Notes: generated from the letters alone by a model not told the origin. 64,000 bases of DNA from Pseudochrobactrum kiredjianiae (GCF_030362795.1 NZ_JAUCBM010000013.1:1-64000), one strand, 5' to 3'; positions 1 to 8,451 are shown, numbered from the stretch's first letter. Numbers and translations are program-made.

Positions 1-14
1 TGACCTGCCACTGA
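1..14 (+). repeat. Left terminal inverted repeat of the IS
   Basis: The sequence TGACCTGCCACTGA is the exact reverse complement of 1258-1271. The window begins on the first base of the element. Confidence 0.95.
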
Positions 15-63
15 GAATTTCCTCCAGAATGGATTAGAGTCCGGCCCGATAAAGGACGGACGA

Positions 64-330
64 ATGAAGAAGCAGCGATTTACGGAAGAGCAGATTATTG
101 CGGTGCTGAAGGAGCAGGAGGCAGGCATGAAGGTGGCCGACCTGTGCCGCAAGTATGGGATTTCGGACGCAACATTTTATAACTGGAAAGCCAAATACGG
201 CGGTATGGAGGTGTCCGAGGCGAAGCGCCTGAAGGCACTCGAAGAAGAGAACGCCAAGCTTAAGAAGCTGTTGGCCGAGCAGATGCTCGATGCCGCCGCA
301 CTCCGCGAGCTTCTCGCAAAAAAATGGTAG
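64..330 (+). CDS. IS3-family transposase OrfA
   Basis: This 88-residue protein carries the helix-turn-helix of OrfA ([16 protein letters not shown], then [18 protein letters not shown]) followed by a leucine-zipper-like helix ([18 protein letters not shown]) used for multimerisation. It binds the ends of the element. It ends in TAG at 328-330, just past a run of seven A residues where ribosomes can slip by -1 into orfB to make the OrfAB transposase. Length and motifs are normal for the IS407 group, and the gene looks intact. Confidence 0.95.
   Translation: MKKQRFTEEQIIAVLKEQEAGMKVADLCRKYGISDATFYNWKAKYGGMEVSEAKRLKALEEENAKLKKLLAEQMLDAAALRELLAKKW
318..324 (+). promoter_or_regulatory. Programmed -1 frameshift site, A_AAA_AAA
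   Basis: Seven consecutive A residues are phased as A_AAA_AAA relative to the orfA frame and sit 3 bases before its stop codon. A -1 slip enters exactly the orfB frame. This is the standard way IS3 elements make the OrfAB fusion transposase. Confidence 0.8.
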
Positions 331-1253
331 GGCCTGCCGCCAAGCGTGACGCCGTTGCACATCTGAAGGACATAATGGGTCTTTCGGAGCGGCGGGCCTG
401 CCAGATTGTTTCGGCTGATCGCAAGATGATCCGCTATCGGTCCTGCCGACCGCCGGAGGTCGAATTGCGAGCAAAGTTGCGCGATCTCGCCAACGAGCGA
501 CGGCGCTTCGGCTACCGACGGCTGTTCGTCCTGCTCAGGCGGGACGGAGAGCCATCCGGCGTCAACCGCATCTATCGGCTGTATCGCGAGGAAGGGCTTT
601 CGGTTCGCAAGCGGAAGGCTCGACGAAGGGCCGTCGGCACGCGTGCGCCGATCCTGGTCGAGGCGAAAGCAAATGCCCGTTGGTCTCTCGATTTCGTGCA
701 CGACCAGTTTGCATGCGGGAGACGGTTCCGGATCCTCAATATCGTTGATGATGTGACACGGGAATGCCTGGCAGCAATCCCGGACACCTCAATCTCCGGC
801 CGCCGTGTCGCCCGAGAACTGACGACGCTGATCGAACGACGCGGCAAGCCCGGAATGATTGTCTCCGATAACGGCACGGAACTCACCTCGAATGCCATCC
901 TGGCCTGGTCGAAGGATCACAAGGTTGAGTGGCACTATATCGCGCCAGGAAAGCCTATGCAGAACGGCTATGTTGAATCCTTCAACGGTCGGATGCGCGA
1001 CGAATTGCTCAACGAAAGCCTGTTCTTTGGCCTCGATCACGCCCGCAGCGCCATCGCCCAATGGGCCGACGATTACAACAATTTCCGGCCACACTCGTCG
1101 CTGGGATACCAAACCCCGGCAGACTATGCTGGATCCATCGCCGCAACCGGCTCCAACGCTGCGCAAGATGAAAGCTTGGCGTTTCCGCCGGTTGCTACCA
1201 ACACGCCAATTGGCGTAGTCAAAACCGCCGAGGCTCTAATCGCCGTTGGATGA
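324..1253 (+). CDS. IS3-family transposase OrfB (DDE integrase core)
   Basis: This 309-residue catalytic part of the transposase overlaps orfA by 7 bases. The N-terminal HTH_21-like region ([14 protein letters not shown]) is followed by the rve integrase fold. The catalytic triad is visible as the first Asp in [10 protein letters not shown], the second Asp in VSDNGTEL and the Glu in [16 protein letters not shown]; the typical C-terminal [14 protein letters not shown] follows. It acts as the OrfAB fusion to cut and join the element ends. All key residues are present, so it is probably functional. Confidence 0.95.
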   Translation: MVGPAAKRDAVAHLKDIMGLSERRACQIVSADRKMIRYRSCRPPEVELRAKLRDLANERRRFGYRRLFVLLRRDGEPSGVNRIYRLYREEGLSVRKRKARRRAVGTRAPILVEAKANARWSLDFVHDQFACGRRFRILNIVDDVTRECLAAIPDTSISGRRVARELTTLIERRGKPGMIVSDNGTELTSNAILAWSKDHKVEWHYIAPGKPMQNGYVESFNGRMRDELLNESLFFGLDHARSAIAQWADDYNNFRPHSSLGYQTPADYAGSIAATGSNAAQDESLAFPPVATNTPIGVVKTAEALIAVG

Positions 1254-1257
1254 AAGT

Positions 1258-1271
1258 TCAGTGGCAGGTCA
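1258..1271 (-). repeat. Right terminal inverted repeat of the IS
   Basis: TCAGTGGCAGGTCA pairs perfectly with the first 14 bases of the window and marks the junction with the interrupted HAD gene. Confidence 0.95.
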
Positions 1272-1427
1272 CAATATATATGATAGTTTTTTGCCTCTGT
1301 ATTGCTCTGTAATTTGTTCAAGTGGCAAATTCAGCTGTGGTAATAAATCAAGAAAGGCTTGATTGCAGAGCGTTTCACTATCAACTAAAGTTCCATCTAA
1401 ATCAAAGAGAACGCACAGGTTACCCAT
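1272..1427 (-). pseudogene. HAD-family phosphatase, N-terminal fragment cut by the IS
   Basis: On the minus strand, translation from 1427 gives 52 residues starting MGNLCVLFDLDGTLVDSE, which contains the HAD motif I DxDGT (nucleophile and acid Asp residues). It continues as the start of a helical cap (…LDLLPQLNLPLEQITEQYRGKKLSYIL) and then runs straight into the IS end at 1271. The fragment resembles the beta-phosphoglucomutase/2-deoxyglucose-6-phosphatase branch of the superfamily. The ATG overlaps the TAA stop of the upstream acetyltransferase (TAATG), so the two were co-translated. The remainder of the gene must lie beyond the left edge. The insertion removes motifs II to IV, so the product is almost certainly inactive. 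Confidence 0.85.
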
Positions 1428-1936
1428 TATTGATTACAGACCTCCCACTGGCTTTCTTTAACTGTGATATCGAGTTTCCGCTCCATGAAAATACTAACCG
1501 GCGAGGGCTTATAAGTGCCGAAAGCATCTCGTTTGCTGAAGCCCATTTTGAGGTATAGCGCCTGAGCCTCAACGTTCTTAATGCCAACCTCTAATTGGAT
1601 AAGGCTAATATTCTTGCTTTTTGCTGCGGTTAGAACCGCTTGAACTAAGTATGCTCCAATACCTTTTTGACGATAGCACGGATCAACAATCATTCGCTTC
1701 AGTTCACCTGTCCCGTCTTGATGCATAAATAGAACACAACAGCCTGCTGCCTTGCCGTTATGGTCTCGAGCCATGAACACGATAATATTATCTGCATTCA
1801 GCGTTTTGGAGTTTAGCGGGCGGCGATATTCACCGGGGTAAAGTTGTGCAGCAACATTATCTGATATCTGCATCAGGTGCTCTACGTCTGCCTGATCTGC
1901 CGTTTCAGCGAGGATTGAAAACGCGCATTTATTCAT
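1427..1936 (-). CDS. GNAT-family N-acetyltransferase
   Basis: This 169-residue protein has a single GNAT fold. Acetyl-CoA binding motif A is clear at about residues 80-100 (LKRMIVDPCYRQKGIGAYLV, with the RQKGIG pyrophosphate loop), and the later strand/helix NVEAQALYLKMGF is motif B. The acceptor substrate cannot be told from sequence. The ATG at 1936 has a GGGAGG ribosome-binding site about 9 bases upstream. Its stop codon overlaps the start of the HAD phosphatase that the IS interrupts, so the pair formed a two-gene operon. Confidence 0.85.
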   Translation of the reverse strand: MNKCAFSILAETADQADVEHLMQISDNVAAQLYPGEYRRPLNSKTLNADNIIVFMARDHNGKAAGCCVLFMHQDGTGELKRMIVDPCYRQKGIGAYLVQAVLTAAKSKNISLIQLEVGIKNVEAQALYLKMGFSKRDAFGTYKPSPVSIFMERKLDITVKESQWEVCNQ

Positions 1937-2132
1937 AGTGAAGGCCTCCCGTTCGTGCTCTTTACGGATAGAGTAGTTTCATAGGAAGGTACAGGGAAAG
2001 TGGTGTCTGGATCGCATGTAAGATGCGGTTTCGTGGCTGCTATTATCGCTTGGGTAAGCAATTTAGATGGGAGCTAAATCCATGCAGTCATAGAATGCGA
2101 ATATGGTTGCCAATAAATATTTAAGTGAATGG

Positions 2133-2218
2133 TGGTGCGGACGGCGGGACTTGAACCCGCAAGCTCTAAGAGCGGCAGATTTTAAGTCTGCTGAGTTTAC
2201 CGATTTCTCCACGTCCGC
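2133..2218 (-). tRNA. tRNA-Leu (anticodon TAA)
   Basis: Read on the minus strand, the 5' GCGGACG pairs with CGTCCGC at the 3' end, followed by an encoded ACCA. The anticodon loop CTTAAAA sits on a CAGA/TCTG stem and gives anticodon TAA, decoding UUA. The T arm GCGGGTTCAAGTCCCGC is canonical. The long variable arm expected of a class II tRNA is present (GCCGCTCTTAGAGCTT region). All parts pair normally. Confidence 0.95.
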
Positions 2219-2393
2219 AGTGCAAGATCTTTAATCTGGCTGAAACCTGTCTTTTGATCTGTGATTTGCTTGCGGAAGTCAAGGCGCAGTTTGTGTGTGA
2301 AGCGAAAAATCTGTCAGAATAACATTAAGCGTAATATATTTTGTAAAAATCAATATTGATTGAAATCAGTAATTTAGTTGAGAGTGAAAGGGA

Positions 2394-2422
2394 CATCTGG
2401 CCGGAGTTGTGCCGGCCAGATG
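2394..2422 (-). terminator. Hairpin downstream of the SDR gene
   Basis: A perfect 11-bp stem (CATCTGGCCGG / CCGGCCAGATG) with a 7-base loop lies 10 bases past the SDR stop codon. The run after the stem on the minus strand is only weakly T-rich, so termination may be inefficient or Rho-assisted. Confidence 0.6.
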
Positions 2423-2432
2423 CCTGAAACGC

Positions 2433-3134
2433 TTAGACTGAACGAGTAATGCCGCCATCTACGCGGATATTCTGACCGGTAATGTAGCCTGCGCCGTCTG
2501 AAGCCAGAAATGCGATGGTTTCTGCAATTTCCTGCTCAGTACCATAACGCTGCATCGGAATTCGATCTTTGAATTCCTGTTTTTCCGGCAGGCTGTCGAT
2601 AAAGCCCGGCAGGATGTTATTCATACGGATATTTTCTGAGGCATATTTATCAGCAAAGAGCTTGGTGTAGGAGGCGAGGCCTGCACGGAAAACACTGGAA
2701 ACCGGAAAAGCCGGATCAGGCTCAAAGGCTGCAAAGGTTGAGATGTTGATGATCGAACCGCTTTTCTGTGCCTGCATGATGGGGGTCACGAGACGGACAG
2801 AACGCACCACATTCATCAAATAAACATCCATGCCGCGATGCCAGTCCTCATCTGAGAAATCCAGCAGGCTGCCACGCGGTCCATGACCGGCGCTATTGAC
2901 CAGCACATCAACGCGGCCCCATTTCTGATGGGCGCTGTCTATGAGCTTTTGCAGATCCTCATTAGATTGGTTGCTGCCGGTCACACCAATGCCGTCATAG
3001 GTCTTGGCGAGCGTTTCGCCTTTGCCTGATGAGGAAAGAACCGCAATCTTGTAACCATTGTCGGCCAGTTTGCGTGCAGCGGCGGCGCCCATGCCTGATC
3101 CACCTGCTGTAATCACTGCTACTTTATCACTCAT
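2433..3134 (-). CDS. Short-chain dehydrogenase/reductase (SDR), atypical active site
   Basis: This 233-residue protein has a Rossmann fold. The N-terminal glycine motif TAGGSGMGAAAA binds NAD(P), NSAG follows at mid-length, and the C-terminus ends GYITGQNIRVDGGITRSV as in FabG-like SDRs. The usual catalytic YxxxK is missing. Where YSASKAA is expected, the protein reads SSVFRAG, although the preceding ISTF serine region is kept. It may therefore be a divergent reductase or a non-catalytic SDR; the substrate is unknown. I prefer the ATG at 3134 (MSDKVAVIT) over an in-frame TTG five codons upstream, because GGAG/GGAA stands at a suitable distance. It is transcribed alone and diverges from ade. 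Confidence 0.8.
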   Translation of the reverse strand: MSDKVAVITAGGSGMGAAAARKLADNGYKIAVLSSSGKGETLAKTYDGIGVTGSNQSNEDLQKLIDSAHQKWGRVDVLVNSAGHGPRGSLLDFSDEDWHRGMDVYLMNVVRSVRLVTPIMQAQKSGSIINISTFAAFEPDPAFPVSSVFRAGLASYTKLFADKYASENIRMNNILPGFIDSLPEKQEFKDRIPMQRYGTEQEIAETIAFLASDGAGYITGQNIRVDGGITRSV

Positions 3135-3345
3135 AATGTTCCACTCCAATTTTGAATTGTTCTGAAGCTGCCATAAAAAATAAGCGGCTGTAAAGATATT
3201 ATGTAGTCAATATTATGAAATTGTTTCGTGTAGCCGGTCTTGTAATTTTATTGTGCAATCAGACGAGATAATTGCTTAAAACATCAAAACAAACTGGTAA
3301 TTTACTGTCAAACTTGGCAAAACTGTTTTTTGCCTGTGCCGGATG

Positions 3346-3351
3346 TATAAT
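3346..3351 (+). promoter_or_regulatory. Possible -10 element (TATAAT) for ade-ilvA
   Basis: A perfect TATAAT lies 28 bases before the preferred ade start at 3379; no strong -35 is visible at 17 bp. Transcription from here would begin near 3358, which excludes the in-frame ATG at 3343 and supports the downstream start. Confidence 0.35.
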
Positions 3352-3378
3352 GTTTCCGGCCATGCCATGGAGATTGCT

Positions 3379-5199
3379 ATGTCATCATCCGACCTTAAAA
3401 AATCAAAGCCTGAAATCAAATCATGGGCGGCATCCGCGTCTATTCTGGTTGATGTCGCGATGGGGCGCAAGCCAGCCGATCTGGTGGTGCGCAACGGTCG
3501 TTTGGTCAGTGTTTATTCCGGTGAGATTGTAGCGGGTATTGATATCGCCATTGTCGAAGGGCGATTTGCCTATGTCGGCCATGATGCAACGCATTGTATT
3601 GGCGCGACCACAAAAGTGGTGGATGCGGAAGGGCGCTATCTGGTGCCGGGCCTGTGTGATGCGCATATGCATGTCGAAAGCGGCATGGTGACAGTCACCG
3701 AATTTACCCGTGCGGTTGTTCCGCATGGCACAACGTCGATGTTTATTGATCCGCATGAAATCGCCAATGTGCTGGGGCTTGAAGGCGTGCGGTTGATGCA
3801 TGATGAAGCCATGGCTATGCCAGTCAATGTCTATGTGCAGATGCCGAGCTGTGTGCCTTCAGCGCCAGGGCTTGAAAATGGTGGCGCGGAAATTGGCGCA
3901 GCGGAAGTGCTGGAAGCCATGAGCTGGCCGAATATTATTGGCCTTGGCGAAGTGATGAATTTTCCGGGCGTTGCCAATAATGACCCGATCATGCGCGGCG
4001 TGATAGATGCCACGATGAATGCCGGTAAAACGGTTGGCGGGCATTATGCATCGCCTGATCTTGGCCGTGCTTTCCATGGCTATGTGGCCGGTGGCCCTGA
4101 AGACGACCATGAAGGCACACGCGCTGAAGATGCCATTGCCCGTGTGCGTCAGGGTATGCGCGCAATGTTGCGTCTGGGCTCGGCATGGTATGACGTGGCA
4201 AGTCAGGTCAAAGCGATTACCGAGCAGGGGCTGGATTCCCGCAATTTCATCCTCTGCACTGATGACAGCCATTCCGGCACGCTCGTGCATGAAGGACATA
4301 TGGATCGTGTGGTGCGCCATGCGATTGCGCAGGGTCTGAAACCAGTCACAGCAATTCAGATGGCGACAATTAATACCGCACAGCATTTCAGGCTGGAGCG
4401 CGAAATCGGCTCTATCACACCGGGGCGCCGTGCGGATTTTCTGATTGTATCTGATCTCTCTGCACTCACAATTGAACGTGTTTATGGTCGTGGTGTGTTG
4501 CTGGCTGAGCAGGGCAAACTGCTTGCTGACATCGCGCCTTATGCATATCCGGAAAAAGCCAAAAACACGGTAAAGCTAGCTCGTAAGTTCTCGGCGCAAG
4601 ACTTTGATATTAAATCACCAAAACCAACTAAAAATGTAACGGCGCGCGTTATTGGTGTGATCGAAAATCAGGCGCCGACACGTGCATTGGAAGCTGAACT
4701 ATCGGTGAGTGACGGCATTGTGCAGATGGATCGTCGCAATGATGTTTGTCAGATTGCTCTGGTCGAGCGCCATCGCGGTACAGGTCAGATTACCAATGCT
4801 TATGTGTCCGGTTTTGGCTATACGCTGGATTGCGCCTTGGCTTCGACTGTTGCTCATGACAGTCATCACATTATCGCTGTTGGCACCAACAAGGACGATA
4901 TGGCAAAGGCCGTTAATCGTCTGGGTGAAATCGGTGGCGGTGTCGTGCTTTATTCCAAGGGCAGGGAACTGGCCTGTATCGAAATGCCGATCGCCGGTCT
5001 GATGTCTGATGAGCGTGCCGAGATTGTTGCCGCCAAAGCGGACAAGCTGGTGAAAGCCATGGCAGCCATGGGCTGTACACTCAATAACGCCTATATGCAG
5101 CACTCCCTGCTTGCACTTGTGGTGATACCGGAATTGCGTATTTCTGATATCGGGCTGGTGGATGTACGGTGCTTCGAGAAAGTTGATTTGTTCCTATGA
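3379..5199 (+). CDS. ade: Adenine deaminase
   Basis: This 606-residue enzyme of the amidohydrolase superfamily (COG1001 type) hydrolyses adenine to hypoxanthine and ammonia for purine salvage. The metal-binding HxH lies in CDAHMHVESGM near residue 95. The central TIM barrel carries GLGEVMNFPGV and CTDDSH, and the C-terminal domain typical of adenine deaminases has GFGYTLDCALASTVAHDSHHIIAVG. The start at 3379 is chosen for GGAG six bases upstream; an ATG at 3343 overlaps a likely -10 box. The stop overlaps the ATG of the next gene by ATGA, so it is translationally coupled to threonine dehydratase. Confidence 0.92.
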   Translation: MSSSDLKKSKPEIKSWAASASILVDVAMGRKPADLVVRNGRLVSVYSGEIVAGIDIAIVEGRFAYVGHDATHCIGATTKVVDAEGRYLVPGLCDAHMHVESGMVTVTEFTRAVVPHGTTSMFIDPHEIANVLGLEGVRLMHDEAMAMPVNVYVQMPSCVPSAPGLENGGAEIGAAEVLEAMSWPNIIGLGEVMNFPGVANNDPIMRGVIDATMNAGKTVGGHYASPDLGRAFHGYVAGGPEDDHEGTRAEDAIARVRQGMRAMLRLGSAWYDVASQVKAITEQGLDSRNFILCTDDSHSGTLVHEGHMDRVVRHAIAQGLKPVTAIQMATINTAQHFRLEREIGSITPGRRADFLIVSDLSALTIERVYGRGVLLAEQGKLLADIAPYAYPEKAKNTVKLARKFSAQDFDIKSPKPTKNVTARVIGVIENQAPTRALEAELSVSDGIVQMDRRNDVCQIALVERHRGTGQITNAYVSGFGYTLDCALASTVAHDSHHIIAVGTNKDDMAKAVNRLGEIGGGVVLYSKGRELACIEMPIAGLMSDERAEIVAAKADKLVKAMAAMGCTLNNAYMQHSLLALVVIPELRISDIGLVDVRCFEKVDLFL

Positions 5200-6452
5200 G
5201 TGATTTTATAAAATCTGTTGCAAAGGCGACAGAACAGATGCGTGCCCTGTTCGGCGAAACGCCTTTGCTGCGCAATGATTATCTGTCGCGTAAATATGGC
5301 GCGGATATCTGGCTGAAACGCGAAGATCTGACGCCGGTTCGCTCCTATAAAATCCGTGGCGCATTCAACTTCATTTCGGCAGCGATTAAAAAAGCAGATG
5401 CCAATGCGGTTTTTGTCTGCGCATCTGCGGGTAATCATGCGCAGGGCTTTGCCTATGTCTGTCGCCATTTTGGCCGCAAAGGCGTGGTGTTTATGCCGGT
5501 GACAACGCCGCAGCAGAAAATTGACAAGACCCGTGCTTTTGGTGCCGAGTTCATCGAAATTCGTTTGGTTGGCGATATTTTCGACCAGTGCTACGCAGCC
5601 TCGCAAGAATATGCCAAGCTTGAGGGCGGCCTGATGGTACCGCCATTTGATGCTATGGGAATTATTACCGGACAGGCTTCTGTTGCGCAGGAAATTGCAG
5701 AGCAATTGCCGGAAGGCAAAGTGCCTGATCTGATGATGCTGCCTGTTGGCGGTGGTGGCCTTTCTGCCGGTGTTACACTTTATGTGAAAGCACTGGGCTG
5801 GCCAACAGAATTTCGTTTTGTTGAGCCGGAAGGTGCGCCAAGCCTGAAACTCAGCCTTGAAGCAGGCAAGCGCATTAAACTGCAAACCGTTGATAATTTT
5901 GTTGATGGTGCAGCGGTTGGTGAACTGGGCGCAGAGAATTTTAAGGTTCTCAAAGATTATCCGGCATCGTCCGTGATCAATGTACCGGAAAACCGCCTTT
6001 GCGGCACGATGACTGAAATGCTGAATGTTGAGGGTGTGGTGCTGGAGCCTGCCGGTGCATTGGCAATTGATGCGCTCAAAGACTTCAAGAAAAGCGAACT
6101 CAAGGGCAAAACCATTGTTTTGGTGGTTTCCGGTGGCAATTTTGACTTTGAACGTCTGCCGGATGTCAAAGAACGTGCGCTGCGTTATGAAGGGCTGAAG
6201 AAATATTTCATCTTCCGCTTTCCGCAGCGTCCGGGCGCATTGCGCATGTTCCTCGATCTCATGGGGCCGGATGATGATATTGCACGCTTTGAATATCTGA
6301 AAAAATCAGCGCGCAATTTCGGTTCTGTGCTGATTGGCATTGAAACCAAAGATGCCAAGAACTTCGCAATCCTCGACAAGAAGTTCAAGGAAGCAGGCTG
6401 GGCCTATCAGGATATTACCGATAATCAGGTTCTGGCTGATTTCATCATTTAA
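5196..6452 (+). CDS. ilvA: Threonine ammonia-lyase (threonine dehydratase)
   Basis: This 418-residue PLP enzyme converts threonine to 2-oxobutyrate and ammonia, the first step toward isoleucine. The PLP lysine is in PVRSYKIRGAFN near residue 50. SAGNHAQGFA and the glycine-rich phosphate loop PVGGGGLSAG are intact. The C-terminal 80 residues (KKYFIFRFPQRPGALRMFLDLM…) form one ACT-like regulatory domain, the single-domain short form rather than the 514-residue E. coli type. The ATG overlaps the ade stop codon (ATGA). A hairpin terminator follows at 6469. Confidence 0.9.
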   Translation: MSDFIKSVAKATEQMRALFGETPLLRNDYLSRKYGADIWLKREDLTPVRSYKIRGAFNFISAAIKKADANAVFVCASAGNHAQGFAYVCRHFGRKGVVFMPVTTPQQKIDKTRAFGAEFIEIRLVGDIFDQCYAASQEYAKLEGGLMVPPFDAMGIITGQASVAQEIAEQLPEGKVPDLMMLPVGGGGLSAGVTLYVKALGWPTEFRFVEPEGAPSLKLSLEAGKRIKLQTVDNFVDGAAVGELGAENFKVLKDYPASSVINVPENRLCGTMTEMLNVEGVVLEPAGALAIDALKDFKKSELKGKTIVLVVSGGNFDFERLPDVKERALRYEGLKKYFIFRFPQRPGALRMFLDLMGPDDDIARFEYLKKSARNFGSVLIGIETKDAKNFAILDKKFKEAGWAYQDITDNQVLADFII

Positions 6453-6468
6453 TAGTATCTAAAATGGT

Positions 6469-6492
6469 GTCCTATGCTTTTACGCATAGGAC
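6469..6492 (+). terminator. Rho-independent terminator after ilvA
   Basis: A 9-bp perfect stem GTCCTATGC/GCATAGGAC with a 6-base loop, then a T-rich stretch (GTTGTTTATTTCATTTGC), lies 16 bases after the ilvA stop codon. Confidence 0.75.
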
Positions 6493-6797
6493 CCTGTTGT
6501 TTATTTCATTTGCTTTTTGCAACGAAAGCGCCCATATGCACTTCAGGCGCTTGGGCTTCATTCATTAAGTTGTGTGCGGGCTTTCCATGCTGGACTTGGT
6601 TGCGTCTTAAATTTTCTCTTACGCTTTTATTAATTGTGAGAGAAATAATCCGGACATTCTGTGCCGGATACGGCAGCGCAAGTCGCGTGAGAACATAATC
6701 GTTCCGGCGCTTCGTCGTTTAAAATTTGTTTCTGGATCAGCCTGCTTGCGCGTGGCGATTTGATGATGCGTGTGGCCGGTTTTCCCGCCGTCACCGC
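6493..6797 (+). other. Intergenic region upstream of the DEAD-box helicase
   Basis: These 305 bases contain no convincing gene. An open reading frame runs through part of it in frame with the helicase, but it lacks a ribosome-binding site and family similarity. The region is probably promoter plus a long 5' untranslated leader. No known riboswitch was recognised. Confidence 0.5.
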
Positions 6798-8381
6798 ATG
6801 CCGAAAGATTATGTTTTGAAAAATATAAATGAAGATAACCTGTCCGCAGTTGCGGAAACACAGGCTGCCAGCGGCTTCGCCGCTAAAACTGAAGATAATG
6901 CCAATGGTTTTGCTGCTTTAGGTGTGACTGGTCTTTTGCTGAAAAATCTGGTTGCTGCGGGTATGACCACGCCAAAGCCAATTCAGCAGCAATCCCTGCC
7001 TGCTCAGCTTAAAGGCAAAGACATTTTGGGTATCGCGCAGACCGGCTCCGGCAAGACTGCTGCGTTTTCCCTGCCAATTATTGAGCAGATTTTGGCTCTC
7101 GGTGATAAGCGCCAGCCTAAAACCTGTCGCGCTCTGATCCTCGCGCCAACCCGCGAACTGGCTGTGCAGATTGAAGAAACTATTCGCGTTCTTACCAAAG
7201 GCGCACATCTCTCAACAGGTCTGGTTCTGGGTGGTGTTTCCCGCGCTTCTCAGGTTCGCAAAATGATGCCGGGTGTTGATATTCTGGTGGCAACACCGGG
7301 TCGTCTGACTGATCTTGTGCGTGAAAAATGCATTGATCTGTCTGCAACCAAATGGCTGGTGCTTGATGAAGCCGACCGTATGCTGGATATGGGTTTCATC
7401 AATGATGTGAAGCGTATTGCCAAGGCAACCCGCGCCGATCGCCAGACAGCCTTGTTCTCCGCGACCATGCCTAAGGAAATCGTTTCGCTGGCTGAAGGCC
7501 TGCTTCGTGATCCTGTTCGTGTTGAAGTTTCGCCTGCTGGTACAACTGCGGTAGAAATCACACAGGTCGTTTATACAGTACCGACCAAGGATAAGAAAAA
7601 AGCGCTTTCCAGCCTTTTGACAAATCCTAAGCTGGAAACTGTCATCGTCTTTACCCGTACCAAACATGGTGCCGATGCGGTAACGCGCAATCTGGAAAAA
7701 GACGGTTATTCCGTTGCCGCCATTCACGGCAACAAGTCGCAGAATGCCCGTCAGCGTGCGCTGAACGGCTTTAAAGATCGTTCCGTGCGCGTGCTTATTG
7801 CAACCGATATTGCTGCGCGTGGTATTGACGTTCCGGGTATCAGCCATGTCATTAATTATGACCTGCCGGATGAGCCGGAAAGCTACGTACACCGTATTGG
7901 CCGTACCGGTCGTAATGGTGCTTCCGGTGCTGCGATTACGCTCTATGACGGCGGTACAGAACATGCAAAACTCAAAGCAGTTGAGCGTGTTATCCGTAAC
8001 AAGCTGACACAAAAAGATCTGCCTGCGCAGTTTGGTCCGTTGCCGGAACGCACAGAAAAACCAACCTTCGAGCACGAATGGCCAAAGCCTGATCCGCGTG
8101 CGGTTGGCAAGCGTAAAACTTCACGTCCTTACAAGAATCTGGACAAGCCGGTGCAGAAGGCTACAGGTTTCTCCGATGTGCGCGAACTCTATGATGATGC
8201 GCCAAAATCGGGTGAGGTAAAGCCTGCGCAGGGCGAACGTGCGCGCTCAAACCGTAATCATTCCGGCCGGGGTGGTCAAAGTGCCGGCCATAAGGCTGGT
8301 CAGGCGAATACCGGCAAACCTGCGAATAAGAAAACCTTCCATCGTAATAAAAAACGGGCAGGGCAAGACTGGAACAGCTGA
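6798..8381 (+). CDS. DEAD-box RNA helicase, RhlE-like
   Basis: This 527-residue ATP-dependent RNA helicase probably acts in ribosome assembly or RNA turnover. Motifs occur in order: Q motif (TPKPIQQQSL), I (AQTGSGKTAAF), Ia (PTRELAVQ), II (VLDEADRMLDMGF), III (SATMP), IV (VIVFTRTK), V (TDIAARGIDVPG) and VI (HRIGRTGRNG). A basic, low-complexity tail of about 110 residues rich in K, R, G and N follows the core, as in RhlE proteins. The start is uncertain: ATG 6798 has no clear ribosome-binding site, and TTG 6816 is an alternative with GAAAG upstream. A strong terminator follows. Confidence 0.9.
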   Translation: MPKDYVLKNINEDNLSAVAETQAASGFAAKTEDNANGFAALGVTGLLLKNLVAAGMTTPKPIQQQSLPAQLKGKDILGIAQTGSGKTAAFSLPIIEQILALGDKRQPKTCRALILAPTRELAVQIEETIRVLTKGAHLSTGLVLGGVSRASQVRKMMPGVDILVATPGRLTDLVREKCIDLSATKWLVLDEADRMLDMGFINDVKRIAKATRADRQTALFSATMPKEIVSLAEGLLRDPVRVEVSPAGTTAVEITQVVYTVPTKDKKKALSSLLTNPKLETVIVFTRTKHGADAVTRNLEKDGYSVAAIHGNKSQNARQRALNGFKDRSVRVLIATDIAARGIDVPGISHVINYDLPDEPESYVHRIGRTGRNGASGAAITLYDGGTEHAKLKAVERVIRNKLTQKDLPAQFGPLPERTEKPTFEHEWPKPDPRAVGKRKTSRPYKNLDKPVQKATGFSDVRELYDDAPKSGEVKPAQGERARSNRNHSGRGGQSAGHKAGQANTGKPANKKTFHRNKKRAGQDWNS

Positions 8382-8421
8382 TTTAGCTGCGCTCCTGATT
8401 TCTACATAATAGTGAAATGAA

Positions 8422-8451
8422 AACACCGCCGGAAGCGCTTCCGGCGGTGTT
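8422..8451 (+). terminator. Rho-independent terminator after the helicase gene
   Basis: A perfect 30-base palindrome (15-bp arms, core CCGCCGGAAGC / GCTTCCGGCGG) is preceded by A residues and followed by TTTTT. It could work on both strands. Confidence 0.9.

Larger units (their letters stand above)
1..1271 (+). mobile_element. IS3-family insertion sequence, IS407-group-like, complete
   Basis: The element is bounded by perfect 14-bp terminal inverted repeats (TGACCTGCCACTGA at 1-14, its complement at 1258-1271) with the 5'-TG...CA-3' ends of this family. Inside are two overlapping frames, orfA and orfB, the latter with a DDE integrase core. It is visibly richer in G+C than the genes next to it, which suggests transfer from another background. 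The right end abuts the interior of a HAD phosphatase gene. IS407-group elements usually duplicate 4 bp of target; the left flank lies outside the window, so this cannot be checked. Nothing in it looks decayed, so it may be active. Confidence 0.95.

Noticed and set aside
1124-1321. A minus-strand frame crossing the right end of the IS
   Set aside because: It runs from flank into the IS antisense strand; the true interrupted frame is the HAD one next to it.
2133-2218. tRNA-Leu as an integration site
   Set aside because: No integrase or repeated 3' tRNA fragment is seen on either side within the window.
3343-3378. Upstream ATG as the ade start
   Set aside because: It overlaps a TATAAT and has no ribosome-binding site; ATG 3379 has GGAG at six bases.
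5091-5885. A 264-codon minus-strand frame opposite ilvA
   Set aside because: It is a shadow of ade and ilvA, with no ribosome-binding site or family motif.
7212-8075. A 287-codon minus-strand frame opposite the DEAD-box gene
   Set aside because: It is antisense to a complete, motif-rich helicase; the composition (many His, Cys, Asn, Thr) is what the complement of that gene gives.
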